This document shows positions 1 to 7,647 of a stretch of 64,000 nt of DNA, in pieces. Positions within the stretch are counted from its first letter, which is position 1. The number at the start of each line of letters is the position of its first letter. This DNA comes from Thermodesulfobacteriota bacterium. GTDB lineage: Bacteria > Desulfobacterota > Desulfobacteria > Desulfobacterales > Desulfosudaceae. The translations under genes and the position numbers were made by a program. The DNA is taken from NCBI GenBank assembly GCA_040753795.1, contig JBFMDX010000006.1:1-64000 (forward strand), read 5' to 3'. Below the pieces are notes generated by a model. The model ran no database searches, was not told the DNA's origin, and saw only the letters and a list, made by a program, of their open reading frames with translations.

Positions 1-60
1 GGCGGCCAGCGCCACTTTTGCCTTGAATTCCGGGCTGTATTGTTTCCGTTTCTTGATCAT
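1..60 (-). CDS. IS3-family transposase OrfA, N-terminal fragment (runs off the window)
   Basis: Reverse-complementing bases 1-60 gives an ATG (60-58) followed by MIKKRKQYSPEFKAKVALAA, the typical helix-turn-helix N-terminus of IS3/IS911-type OrfA proteins, which bind the element's terminal repeats. An SD-like AAAGGAGC lies just upstream of the ATG (61-75, minus strand). Only 20 codons are visible. The frameshifted partner OrfB would lie further left. Confidence 0.8.
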   Translation of the reverse strand, partial: MIKKRKQYSPEFKAKVALAA

Positions 61-120
61 GTAAAGCTCCTTTCATGTTGTGAATCAGAGCTTAGCACAT
101 TGTCCAGTTTTTGGGGACCA
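1..120 (-). mobile_element. left end of an IS3-family insertion sequence (continues beyond the window)
   Basis: The first 60 bases encode, on the minus strand, the start of an IS3-type OrfA. Upstream of that ATG the minus strand carries a short leader and then TGGTCCCCAAAAACTGGACA at 101-120 (read on the minus strand), which looks like the terminal inverted repeat of many IS3-group elements. The element therefore ends at about base 120, immediately next to a truncated-looking AT-rich gene. The other end lies outside the window, so the IS subgroup and target duplication cannot be determined. Confidence 0.75.
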
Positions 121-135
121 CCGCAGAGTAATGAT

Positions 136-648
136 GTGATTTTTGATAGAGCATGTAAAAGTTTAGAAGACGGACATCGAGTTGAAGATTTTGCGCTTGA
201 TAACATCGGCAACCTTTCTGATGCATTTCTCCATTACTTCCGTGGAATTGAAATAATATCTATTAAGCTCACTGCTAAATGGCGTTCTGAAAATTTAACA
301 TTAATTCGACAGAGTCAGTTGAATATTACCAATAAGTTGCACTTGGCTCTTGAAAAATTGTCCGGTAAAAAGAGAATCACGGCTATCAGAAATTGTTCAG
401 ATGAACTCGATAGAGTTGAAGAGGATTTTATTTCAACAAGTATTGAAAGAACATTAAAAATACTTGGGATCACAACTGATGATATAAGCGAAAAAGATAT
501 TATTCGGCTCCGCAATCAACTATCCCATGGTCGTGGAGCAGGAATGGAATTGACAGAATTAAAGCAAACGCTGAAATGCATAGAGAAACTTTCTCGAAAG
601 GTAATTGGCGGTTATGCCAAGTTTGTTGCGACTAAGACAAAACCATAG
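136..648 (+). CDS. HEPN-like protein, probably 5'-truncated by the IS insertion
   Basis: The frame is open from within the IS (from a TTG at 40), but codons before base ~121 are IS sequence. The first in-frame start outside the IS is GTG at 136, with no good ribosome-binding site. The product is about 170 residues, helical and charged. Near its C-terminus is R-N-Q-L-S-H, an R-x4-H motif as in HEPN nucleases and toxins, preceded by a helix that holds a conserved-looking RLRN. HEPN proteins are commonly RNases or partners of MNT antitoxins; no partner is visible here. The gene is clearly more AT-rich than everything downstream of 1 kb, consistent with transfer. It could be a dead remnant, since the native N-terminus seems lost. 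HEPN assignment rests on one motif and is moderate. Confidence 0.5.
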   Translation: MIFDRACKSLEDGHRVEDFALDNIGNLSDAFLHYFRGIEIISIKLTAKWRSENLTLIRQSQLNITNKLHLALEKLSGKKRITAIRNCSDELDRVEEDFISTSIERTLKILGITTDDISEKDIIRLRNQLSHGRGAGMELTELKQTLKCIEKLSRKVIGGYAKFVATKTKP

Positions 649-1091
649 CGAAACTCAATATATTATTGTACTTCTCTGTTGAGTTGAGGGTTAGTTGAGG
701 GTTAATTGCATCTTACTGAATAATTATTGTTATGAAAGCAAATGGACAAGCGCTGGTTCTGTCATAAGCCGATCATTGAGGACTCAACGCTTTACCTTAT
801 ACAAGCTGTTTGGAGTATCCAATCGAAAATCTATAATCATTGGGATTGCGCCTTATTTTTAAAACGCAGTAGGGTGTAAACAATGGCTGTATCCAGGAAT
901 CATCCGTTCGCCTTCAATCGGGATTCTTCTCCGCATAAACCAGGCTGCCCATGCTCCGCGGCGAGACAGACGACCCCATTCCGGTTGATCTTCCGGAAAT
1001 TAGCCTGTACATTATCGGATAATCAGGCTTGAAATTAGAAAAGCCCGGAGCCCCCGGCTCCCCGGCAGTCTATTCGGAAGGAGATTAAGAT
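649..1091. other. intergenic region without a recognised gene
   Basis: About 440 bases between the HEPN remnant and the cytochrome gene. The left half is AT-rich with a short direct repeat of GTTGAGGGTTA around 677-705; the right half returns to the GC-rich composition of the chromosome. I see no convincing ORF, RNA gene or terminator. The transition in composition around 880 may mark the edge of an acquired segment. Confidence 0.4.
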
Positions 1092-1793
1092 ATGATCAGA
1101 CGCGGAAAAATCATCCTGGCTCTTCTGGCTTCATTATTATTAATCACTGGCCCCCTTTTCATGGCCATAGCTGATGACGACGGTGACGAACAGGAAGACA
1201 GTTACCGGGAAACCGAAACACGGGCAAGAGAACCCCGGGGAACCGAAGCACGGGAATCCGAAACCCGGGAAACCGAAACCCGGAGCAGCCGACAACGGGA
1301 CAACGATTACCGGGACAGCGGGTACCGGGAAACCCGGGAAAAAAGATATTTCATAGAGGATGACCGCGAGAAAGAGGCGCTCAACCCGGTCAGCGACGCC
1401 ACCTATCAGGAGCAGTGCGGTACCTGCCATCTTGCCTATCAGCCCGAACTGCTGCCGGCGGCCTCCTGGAAAAAAATCATGTCCGGCCTGAGGGATCATT
1501 TCGGCGAAAAGATCGAGGTGGACGACGCCTCAAAAAGAATGATTTCCGATTATCTTAAGGCCAACAGCGCCGAGGAGAGCTCCGGCGAACTGGCGTCCAA
1601 AATCATGCGCAGCCTGAAGGGAGAGACGCCGGCCAAAATCACGGAAGTCCCCTATATCCAGGAAAAGCATCACCGCATTCCACCGGCCACCTTTAAGCGG
1701 AAACCTGTCGGCTCCCATTCCAACTGCATTGCCTGCCATGCCGGCGCGGCCAGCGGCGTTTACGACGAGGATGATGTGAACATCCCCCGGTAG
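1092..1793 (+). CDS. periplasmic dihaem cytochrome c (DHC family) with a charged repeat region
   Basis: A signal peptide (hydrophobic residues 7-26, MAIA then DDD) exports the protein. Two haem c sites are visible: CGTCH (C109, C112, H113) and CIACH (C212, C215, H216). The sequence between and around them matches the dihaem cytochrome c (DHC) family, which passes electrons in the periplasm, often with a cytochrome b561 partner; none is adjacent here. Residues ~36-85 are a low-complexity stretch rich in R, E and T (repeats of RETETR type) that the family normally lacks. An SD-like GGAAGGAGA lies directly upstream of the ATG. The gene is followed 48 bases later by an MFS transporter on the same strand, so they may be co-transcribed. 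Confidence 0.85.
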   Translation: MIRRGKIILALLASLLLITGPLFMAIADDDGDEQEDSYRETETRAREPRGTEARESETRETETRSSRQRDNDYRDSGYRETREKRYFIEDDREKEALNPVSDATYQEQCGTCHLAYQPELLPAASWKKIMSGLRDHFGEKIEVDDASKRMISDYLKANSAEESSGELASKIMRSLKGETPAKITEVPYIQEKHHRIPPATFKRKPVGSHSNCIACHAGAASGVYDEDDVNIPR

Positions 1794-1841
1794 GCGCGGG
1801 GCTTTGCCTCCGGTTTCGGAGAAACAGCGGACATTATTCGC

Positions 1842-3059
1842 ATGAACAACTCGCCCGGGGATAGTGTTGGGAAGTCGTCATCGTTACGGGCTCTGCCGGC
1901 CGGCATCTGGGTGCTGGGGTTCGGCTCGCTGTTCATGGATGTCTCCTCGGAACTGGTGCACAGTCTTCTGCCCGTCTTCATGACGACGGTTCTCGGTGCC
2001 TCGATGACGACCATCGGCGTCATTGAGGGTATCGCCGAGGCGACCGCCTCCGTCACCAAAGTTTTTTCCGGATTTCTCAGCGACTATTTCCGGCGGCGCA
2101 AATTCCTGCTGGTGTCCGGCTATGCCCTGGCGGCCCTCACCAAACCCATATTCCCCCTGGCAAATTCCATCGGCTGGGTGCTGGCCGCCCGGTTCATCGA
2201 CCGCGTGGGCAAGGGCATCCGCGGCGCCCCCCGGGACGCGCTGGTGGCCGATATCGCTCCGCCCCGGTCACGCGGCGCTGCTTACGGCCTGCGCCAGGCA
2301 CTGGATTCCATCGGCGCCTTTCTCGGCCCGCTGCTGGCCATCGTACTCATGCTCCTCCTCTCCAATAATATAAGGGGCGCCATGTGGGTGGCCGTTATCC
2401 CGGCCGCCATCACGGTAGTTCTGCTGACCATTTTCGTACGGGAACCGGAACACCGGGAAGCCGGTTCCAAAAAACCACTGACTCTGGCCGACGCGAAACG
2501 TCTGCCTTCACGCTACTGGCGAATCGTGCTGCTGGGAGCGATCTTCACCCTGGCCCGTTTCAGCGAGGCCTTCCTGATACTGCGGGCACAAGACACGGGT
2601 TTGCCCCTGGCCTATGTGCCGGCGGTCATGATGGTGATGAACGTCTTTTACGCCGGGTTTGCCTATCCCTTGGGCGTGATTTCCGACCGATTCAGCCGTC
2701 GGGCGCTGCTGCTGACCGGCCTGGCCCTGCTGATCGCCGCCGACATCATCCTGGCGGCGGCCGCTTCCCCCTGGCCGGTCTTTGCCGGCGCCGGGTTGTG
2801 GGGTCTGCACATGGCCTGCACCCAGGGGCTTCTGTCCAAGCTGGTGGCCGACACGGTTCCGGAAGACCTGCGCGGCACGGCCTTCGGCGTCTTCAACCTT
2901 GTTTCCGGCATCGCCCTCCTGCTGGCCAGCGTCACCGCCGGCGCCCTGTGGAGCCGGATCGGCCCCGGCGCGACCTTTGCCGCCGGCGCCGTATTTGCCG
3001 CCCTGGCCGCGGCCGGCCTGGCCGTCAACGGAAACAAATCCCGGCCCGTGAGCCGCTGA
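1842..3059 (+). CDS. MFS transporter, 12-TM
   Basis: A 405-residue major facilitator superfamily permease of the inner membrane. Hydrophobic segments cover the whole length in two six-helix halves; the loop between TM2 and TM3 has the MFS signature (SGFLSDYFRRRK), and the later half repeats it as GVISDRFSRR. The motif DRVGKGIRGAPRDALVAD is typical of a widespread MFS subgroup of uncertain substrate. It follows the dihaem cytochrome gene by 48 bases. Substrate cannot be read from sequence. A weak stem (GTTAAACGG/CCGTTAAAG, ~3074-3095) lies just after the stop, without a T-run. Confidence 0.85.
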   Translation: MNNSPGDSVGKSSSLRALPAGIWVLGFGSLFMDVSSELVHSLLPVFMTTVLGASMTTIGVIEGIAEATASVTKVFSGFLSDYFRRRKFLLVSGYALAALTKPIFPLANSIGWVLAARFIDRVGKGIRGAPRDALVADIAPPRSRGAAYGLRQALDSIGAFLGPLLAIVLMLLLSNNIRGAMWVAVIPAAITVVLLTIFVREPEHREAGSKKPLTLADAKRLPSRYWRIVLLGAIFTLARFSEAFLILRAQDTGLPLAYVPAVMMVMNVFYAGFAYPLGVISDRFSRRALLLTGLALLIAADIILAAAASPWPVFAGAGLWGLHMACTQGLLSKLVADTVPEDLRGTAFGVFNLVSGIALLLASVTAGALWSRIGPGATFAAGAVFAALAAAGLAVNGNKSRPVSR

Positions 3060-3105
3060 CCCGTCAGTTCCAGGTTAAACGGCTTCACCGTTAAAGACCT
3101 CTTCA

Positions 3106-3134
3106 TTGATCTTGTCAGAAACTCCTTGTATACT
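3106..3134 (+). promoter_or_regulatory. sigma70-type promoter of the GYD gene
   Basis: TTGATC (3106-3111), a 17-base spacer and TATACT (3129-3134) lie about 90 bases upstream of the GYD-domain ATG. This suggests that the GYD gene, and possibly the membrane-protein genes after it, have their own promoter. Called by eye only. Confidence 0.5.
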
Positions 3135-3222
3135 ATTTTGACGATGAGATTTCTCCCTTCGGTCGAAATGACATGGCGACCAACATCAATTTTTACAAAA
3201 CATCAAACAAGGAGACCACGAC

Positions 3223-3510
3223 ATGCAGACATTCATCATGACCGGCAAGTATTCAGCGGAAGCCATTAAAAAGATCAGCGCCCCCCGCACCAAAAAGGCC
3301 AATCAGATCGTCAAGCAGTGCCAGGGCGCCATCGTGGACGTTTATGCCACCATGGGAAAAACAGACCTTTTGGTGATCACGAGGTTTCCCGGTGTCAGCG
3401 AGGCCATGAAGGCTTCCGTCAAGCTGAGCGAGGCCTTCGGTATTTCCTTTGCCACTGCCCCCGCTCTTCCCATCGATGAATTCGACAAGGTGGTGTCCGC
3501 CAAAAAATAG
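3223..3510 (+). CDS. GYD domain protein
   Basis: A 95-residue soluble protein matching the GYD family, small ferredoxin-like-fold proteins of unknown biochemical role, often ~100 residues. The N-terminal MQTFIMTGKYSAEAIKKIS and the central strand with DVYATMGKTDLLVITRFP fit the family pattern. A strong SD (CAAGGAGACC) precedes the ATG. It is 42 bases upstream of the DUF2207 gene and may be transcribed with it, though no functional link is known. Confidence 0.8.
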   Translation: MQTFIMTGKYSAEAIKKISAPRTKKANQIVKQCQGAIVDVYATMGKTDLLVITRFPGVSEAMKASVKLSEAFGISFATAPALPIDEFDKVVSAKK

Positions 3511-3552
3511 CCGGATATCGGGATAAAGACCCCCCACGGCAGCAGGCGGTTT

Positions 3553-5943
3553 ATGGAAAAAACAGGCCCATACCCATCCCTGTTTTTATCCCGGCCCCAT
3601 ATCCGGGGTCCGGTAGCTTTCTTATTACCGGCGATATTGCTGGTTTGCCTTTATCTGGCGGCCGCCCCCTTTCCGGCCGCGGCCCACCTGGATGATAACC
3701 TGAAAGGCGTACCGCCTTCGCCTGCTTCCGAATGGCATTACTACGGGTTCACCCCGGAGGAATCCAAACGGTGGATCGCCTCGGGCATCATCTTTGCCGC
3801 CTGGGCGGCCCAGTGGCGGGACGAGGGGTTCAGCCCCGAAGCCGCCGACCAGTGGCACCGGCTTACCAATGTGTACACAGCCGGTGATTTTCTGAAAAAC
3901 GGCCTCAGTGCCGAAGAAGCGAAACAATGGATGGACAACGGCGTCAAGTCCGGCCTGCGGGCCGGCGAATACGCCGCCATCGGCCTTACCCCGGAGCAGG
4001 GGGGCAGCTTCTGGGAAAAAGGCATCTACCCGGATGACGTCAGCCAGTGGTGGCAGGCCGGGTTCGACGCCCGGTCCATGATGGAGTGGTATTACGGCCC
4101 CCGGGAAAGTCCTTTTTTTTTCACCAGCGATTCTCCCTACGGCCGCAGCCTCTATAAGGTCGAGGCGGCCGTGGCCTGGCGGGACGCCGGGTTCTCGGCC
4201 AGGGATATGCAGATGTCGGGCGCGTTTGGCCTGGATCTGCCCGAGGCTGTCAAATGGAAGCAGGCCGGATTCTCGTTTGATGAGGCCGTGCGATGGCGGG
4301 ATTCCGGGTTTTCCCTTTCGGAAGCCTTTGTGAACAAAGATGAGGGATTTCCCCCCGCGGCCGCCGAGCTCCGGCGGTATGACGCCTCGACGGACAAGCC
4401 GGATGAAATCACAGATTATGTCGCCGACATCACCGTCAATCCGGACGGAACCATCGACGTGCTGGAAACAATTTCACTCATCGACCGCCCGGGCGGCGCT
4501 TATGAAAACGGGTTCTTCAGGTCTCTGCAAAAAACAACCCGGCTGCTCTCCTTAAGTTCCTATGGTTTCGCCAGAAACACCTGGGTCGCCCCCTCATACC
4601 GGATCCGCTCGGTGGAGGCGGACGGACAACCCCTGGATTTCGCGTCCTCCGATGACCGCCTGCTGATTCCAACCGCCGGCGCCGCCGGGGACGGGCCACG
4701 CCAGCTCCGGATCGAATACCGGACCGACAGCCGCATCCTGTTTGAACCCCATCACGATGAACTCTACTTCGGCATTGTCGAGGAAGCGCCCGAAGGGCTG
4801 TACATCCGCCGGGCGTCGGCTACCGTCCGCCTGCCGAAAGGCGCCGAGATCATATTCACCGACGGTCTCGCCGGCCTGCGCCAGAGGCGGGACCTGTTCC
4901 ACCGGGTCGAGAGCACCCCTTCCGGCGATGTGGCGCGTTTTTCGGTGACGCGGCCGTTGCGGCCGGGAATGACCTTCGCGGTCAGCGTCGGATTTGTCCG
5001 GGGCGTTGTACGCGAAAGCCCGCGACGTCAGCTCATTCAGATCAACCACCGCGCGGGCCGGTTCCTGTCCAGCCTGGCCATCTTCCTGGGCGGTTTCGCG
5101 GCCGCCTTCATCTATTATATAATCGCCTGGCACCGGGTCGGCCGGGATCCCAGAGCCGGCGACACCACCATGGCCGAGTTCTCCCCTCCCGACAACATGG
5201 ACCCGGCCACCCTGCGGGCGCTCCGCAAAAGGGGCAAAACCGACCATGTCAGCGTGGCCGCGGAGCTGCTCTTTCTGGCGGAGCAGGGCATGATCCGGAT
5301 AACCGAATCACAGGGAATTTATAAAATAGAAAAGACGGCGGCCGCTCCTGCTGCTCTGCCGCACGTGGCCGGGGAGTTTTACGCTACGATCTTCAACCAG
5401 GGGGATACCGTTTATCTGATGCGCCGCGGTAAAACCCGGTCGGTCTCCGGCGGAGCATACACCCTCAAACGCCTGCTGAAGAACCGCCACACCGATTCCA
5501 CCCGGACCAACCAACGGTATCTGTTGCCCGGCCTGGTCATCTCCCTGGCAACCATTGCGGCCTGCCTGGCCGTTATCGATTATGATCTGATCGACGACAA
5601 TGACGCCTGGGCCGCGCTCGCGATTTATGTTCCCTTTCTGACGATCGCCTTCGGCCTGATGGTGTTTATATTCATGCGGTTGCTGCGTTCGCCGACCGAA
5701 GCCTTTGTCCGGGTTCGCGAGCGGATGGAAAACTACGTGCTTTTCCTGCGGAGCGATTACGACGGCCGCCGGATTTCCGGATTCATACCGCCGGCAATGC
5801 GGGCCCATCTGCCCTACGCCATGGCCGCGGGCATGACAATAGACAATTTAATGATACGCAACAACGAGGCAACGTGGTATCATGGGTCTTCCGGCGGTTT
5901 CCATTGCGGCGATTTTATCCGGATACTGAAAAAATCGGTATAG
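3553..5943 (+). CDS. DUF2207-family membrane protein with N-terminal W..GF repeats
   Basis: A 796-residue inner-membrane protein. A hydrophobic signal/anchor occupies residues ~20-44. Residues ~55-280 hold about a dozen imperfect repeats of the form W-x3-GF-x3-EA (for example AVAWRDAGFSARD and AVRWRDSGFSLSEA). From residue ~282 it matches DUF2207: an extracytoplasmic beta domain (DEITDYVADITVNPDGTIDV), a TM at ~503-525, a cytoplasmic segment, and a pair of TMs at ~655-677 and ~688-712. DUF2207 proteins often occur beside lemA, as here. The repeat region is not part of DUF2207 as I know it and is shared with the next two genes, 12 and 556 bases downstream. The role is unknown; an envelope-stress or surface assembly complex with LemA is a guess. 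Confidence 0.8.
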   Translation: MEKTGPYPSLFLSRPHIRGPVAFLLPAILLVCLYLAAAPFPAAAHLDDNLKGVPPSPASEWHYYGFTPEESKRWIASGIIFAAWAAQWRDEGFSPEAADQWHRLTNVYTAGDFLKNGLSAEEAKQWMDNGVKSGLRAGEYAAIGLTPEQGGSFWEKGIYPDDVSQWWQAGFDARSMMEWYYGPRESPFFFTSDSPYGRSLYKVEAAVAWRDAGFSARDMQMSGAFGLDLPEAVKWKQAGFSFDEAVRWRDSGFSLSEAFVNKDEGFPPAAAELRRYDASTDKPDEITDYVADITVNPDGTIDVLETISLIDRPGGAYENGFFRSLQKTTRLLSLSSYGFARNTWVAPSYRIRSVEADGQPLDFASSDDRLLIPTAGAAGDGPRQLRIEYRTDSRILFEPHHDELYFGIVEEAPEGLYIRRASATVRLPKGAEIIFTDGLAGLRQRRDLFHRVESTPSGDVARFSVTRPLRPGMTFAVSVGFVRGVVRESPRRQLIQINHRAGRFLSSLAIFLGGFAAAFIYYIIAWHRVGRDPRAGDTTMAEFSPPDNMDPATLRALRKRGKTDHVSVAAELLFLAEQGMIRITESQGIYKIEKTAAAPAALPHVAGEFYATIFNQGDTVYLMRRGKTRSVSGGAYTLKRLLKNRHTDSTRTNQRYLLPGLVISLATIAACLAVIDYDLIDDNDAWAALAIYVPFLTIAFGLMVFIFMRLLRSPTEAFVRVRERMENYVLFLRSDYDGRRISGFIPPAMRAHLPYAMAAGMTIDNLMIRNNEATWYHGSSGGFHCGDFIRILKKSV

Positions 5944-5955
5944 GGGGAAAGGAAC

Positions 5956-6447
5956 ATGACCGCCAAAACCAATCCCTGGATGGCGCGGGTGCTGCTGGTT
6001 CTGGGCCTGACGCTCGCGTTTTTGATCCCCTGGTCCGGGTCCATCCTCGGAGAAATCGCCATCCTCAAACACTGGGAAAACTACGGCTTTGATCCTGACC
6101 AGGCGCGGCTGTGGTGGGATAACGGCTTCTACTCCATGGACACCGCCAAGAAATGGCGGGCCAGGATGTTCCAGCCCGCCGACGCCAGGCCCTGGCGGAT
6201 GATGGACATCCCGCCCGGCGAGGCCGGCGAATGGCGGGCCGGCGGTATGGACCTGGCCGCTGCCTGCGAGTGGCGGCGGTATGCCTTTACCCCGGAACGG
6301 GCCATTGAGTGGCGGCGGTTCGGCTTTACCCTGGGCGACGCCATGGCCTGGCGCAAACACGGTTTTGAGGCGGAAGAAGCGGCCCGCTGGCGGGAACGGG
6401 GCTTTAGCCCCATGGCCGCCGCCGCGAAGCGCGGGCCGGGGATGTAA
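5956..6447 (+). CDS. small membrane-anchored W..GF repeat protein (1)
   Basis: A 163-residue protein with one N-terminal membrane segment (residues ~10-28, VLLVLGLTLAFLIPW) and a C-terminal domain made almost wholly of ~13-residue repeats: W-R-x-x-GF-x-x-x-x-A-x-x, for example AMAWRKHGF-EAEEAARWRERGF. The same repeats occur in the DUF2207 protein upstream and in the next gene. An SD-like GGGGGAAAGG precedes the ATG, 12 bases after the previous stop, so the genes are probably co-transcribed. I do not recognise a named family. The repeat period suggests short packed helices, perhaps a protein-binding rod facing the periplasm. Confidence 0.7.
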   Translation: MTAKTNPWMARVLLVLGLTLAFLIPWSGSILGEIAILKHWENYGFDPDQARLWWDNGFYSMDTAKKWRARMFQPADARPWRMMDIPPGEAGEWRAGGMDLAAACEWRRYAFTPERAIEWRRFGFTLGDAMAWRKHGFEAEEAARWRERGFSPMAAAAKRGPGM

Positions 6448-6499
6448 CGGGAGGCTGCGGCCTTCCCGATCCTGAAAACCTGCCCGGCATAATGATAAA

Positions 6500-6985
6500 A
6501 TGAATAAGCACAGAAACATCACACATCGTCAACCAATCGCCTGGCCCGCTAAATTGCTCATCATTGCCTGCCTGGCCGCCGCCTTTGCCCTGCCCTACCT
6601 CGCCGGGACGGCCTGGGAAGCCTATCAGGACCGTGGCTGGGCCAGCACCGGCATGTACGGGTATGAAATAGACGCCTGGAAAAAAGAAGGCATCGGCGTG
6701 GAAATGGCGGTACGCTGGCGCAACGGCGGTTTCCAGCCGCCCCACGCCACCACCTGGATCAAACATGGCTATGATGATCCCGAAGAGGCTGCCGCCTGGA
6801 AAAACCGGGGATTTGATCTGGGCGATTCAATCAACTGGAAAAACTACGGGTTCACGGCCGGAGAAGCCGGGGATTGGCAGGCACAGGGATTTTATTTTTC
6901 GGAGGCGGAAGAATGGAAGAAAGCAGGCATCGGCCCGGCCGAAGCGGCCCAAAAAAAGAAAATGGGCGAACGGCCCCCGAGATAA
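6500..6985 (+). CDS. small membrane-anchored W..GF repeat protein (2)
   Basis: A 161-residue paralogue of the preceding protein in layout: one N-terminal membrane segment (residues ~14-33, LLIIACLAAAFALPYLAG) followed by eight or so W..GF/GY..A repeats (AVRWRNGGFQPP, AAAWKNRGFDLGDS, NWKNYGFTAGEAG). It begins 52 bases after the previous gene and ends 21 bases before lemA. Sequence outside the repeat consensus differs, so the two are diverged duplicates rather than recent copies. Function unknown; the operon context with DUF2207 and LemA suggests a shared envelope complex. Confidence 0.7.
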   Translation: MNKHRNITHRQPIAWPAKLLIIACLAAAFALPYLAGTAWEAYQDRGWASTGMYGYEIDAWKKEGIGVEMAVRWRNGGFQPPHATTWIKHGYDDPEEAAAWKNRGFDLGDSINWKNYGFTAGEAGDWQAQGFYFSEAEEWKKAGIGPAEAAQKKKMGERPPR

Positions 6986-7006
6986 ACGGGCAAGAAGGAG
7001 GGAAAA

Positions 7007-7582
7007 ATGAGCGTTAAACTGATTGCCGGCGTTGCCGGAGTGGTCCTGTTTCTGCTGATCCTGATCTATCTTTACAACAAGCTGGTACGGCTTCGAATTG
7101 CCGTGAAAAACGCCTGGTCGGACATCAACGTCCACCTCAAGAAACGGTACGAACTGCTGCCCAACCTGATCGAAGCGGTCAAGGGATACGCCAGCCACGA
7201 AAGCGAGACTTTGGCCAGAGTCATCGAGCTGCGCTCCCGGGCGATGAAGGCGGAAGCGCCCAGTGAAAAAGCCAGGGCCGACAACCAGCTTACCCAGACA
7301 TTGAAAAGCCTGTTCGCGCTGGTCGAAGCCTACCCGAGCCTCAAAGCCGACGCCCATTTCACGCAGATCATGGCCGATATGAAGGGAATCGACGACAACA
7401 TCGAGCATGCCCGCCGGTTCTACAACGCCTCGGTCCGGGAATACAACGTGGCCTGCGCCGTGTTTCCCTTAAACGTGGTGGCGTCGGCCTTCTCCTTTTT
7501 GCCGGAACAATTTTTCGAATTGTCCGACGAGCAGGAGGAAGCGAAACCCGTCAGAGCCGATTTCCGGGGACACCATACTTAA
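7007..7582 (+). CDS. lemA: LemA family protein
   Basis: A 191-residue protein with an N-terminal TM (residues ~5-24) and a coiled helical domain typical of LemA: LRIAVKNAWSDINVHLKKRYELLPNLIEAVKGYA and the later ARRFYNASVREYNVACAVFPLNVVA match the family core. LemA proteins have a short N-terminal anchor and a long-helix domain; their function is not settled. A strong SD (AAGGAGGGAAAA) precedes the ATG. The last codons (FRGHHT-stop) are written by the left arm of an inverted repeat that begins at 7565, so the C-terminal tail and stop codon appear to derive from a repeat insertion. Confidence 0.85.
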   Translation: MSVKLIAGVAGVVLFLLILIYLYNKLVRLRIAVKNAWSDINVHLKKRYELLPNLIEAVKGYASHESETLARVIELRSRAMKAEAPSEKARADNQLTQTLKSLFALVEAYPSLKADAHFTQIMADMKGIDDNIEHARRFYNASVREYNVACAVFPLNVVASAFSFLPEQFFELSDEQEEAKPVRADFRGHHT

Positions 7583-7639
7583 TTCAAAGAGAGAGGCGGA
7601 GGCACCATGCTTACTCAAGAATTAAGTATGGTGTCCCCG
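7565..7639. repeat. REP-like inverted repeat with 20-bp perfect arms
   Basis: The left arm CGGGGACACCATACTTAATT (7565-7584) is repeated exactly inverted at 7620-7639, with a 35-base loop. The GGGGACACC...GTCCCC theme is what I know from repeats associated with REP-associated tyrosine transposases (RAYT), although no such transposase gene is in the window. The left arm supplies the lemA stop. The loop and right arm contain GGAGG-cacc-ATG (ATG at 7607), opening a 14-codon frame whose TGA overlaps the ATG of the next gene. The hairpin could also act as a transcription stop or an mRNA stabiliser between lemA and the AOR gene. Confidence 0.75.
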
Positions 7640-7647
7640 AATAAGAC

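Noticed and set aside
40-135. TTG start for the HEPN gene at base 40
   Set aside because: Codons before ~121 are part of the IS end including its terminal repeat, so they are unlikely to be native coding sequence.
1174-1499. Overlapping frames on both strands over the dihaem cytochrome
   Set aside because: They arise from the tandem repeat that keeps several frames open; only the frame with two CxxCH motifs and a signal peptide is real.
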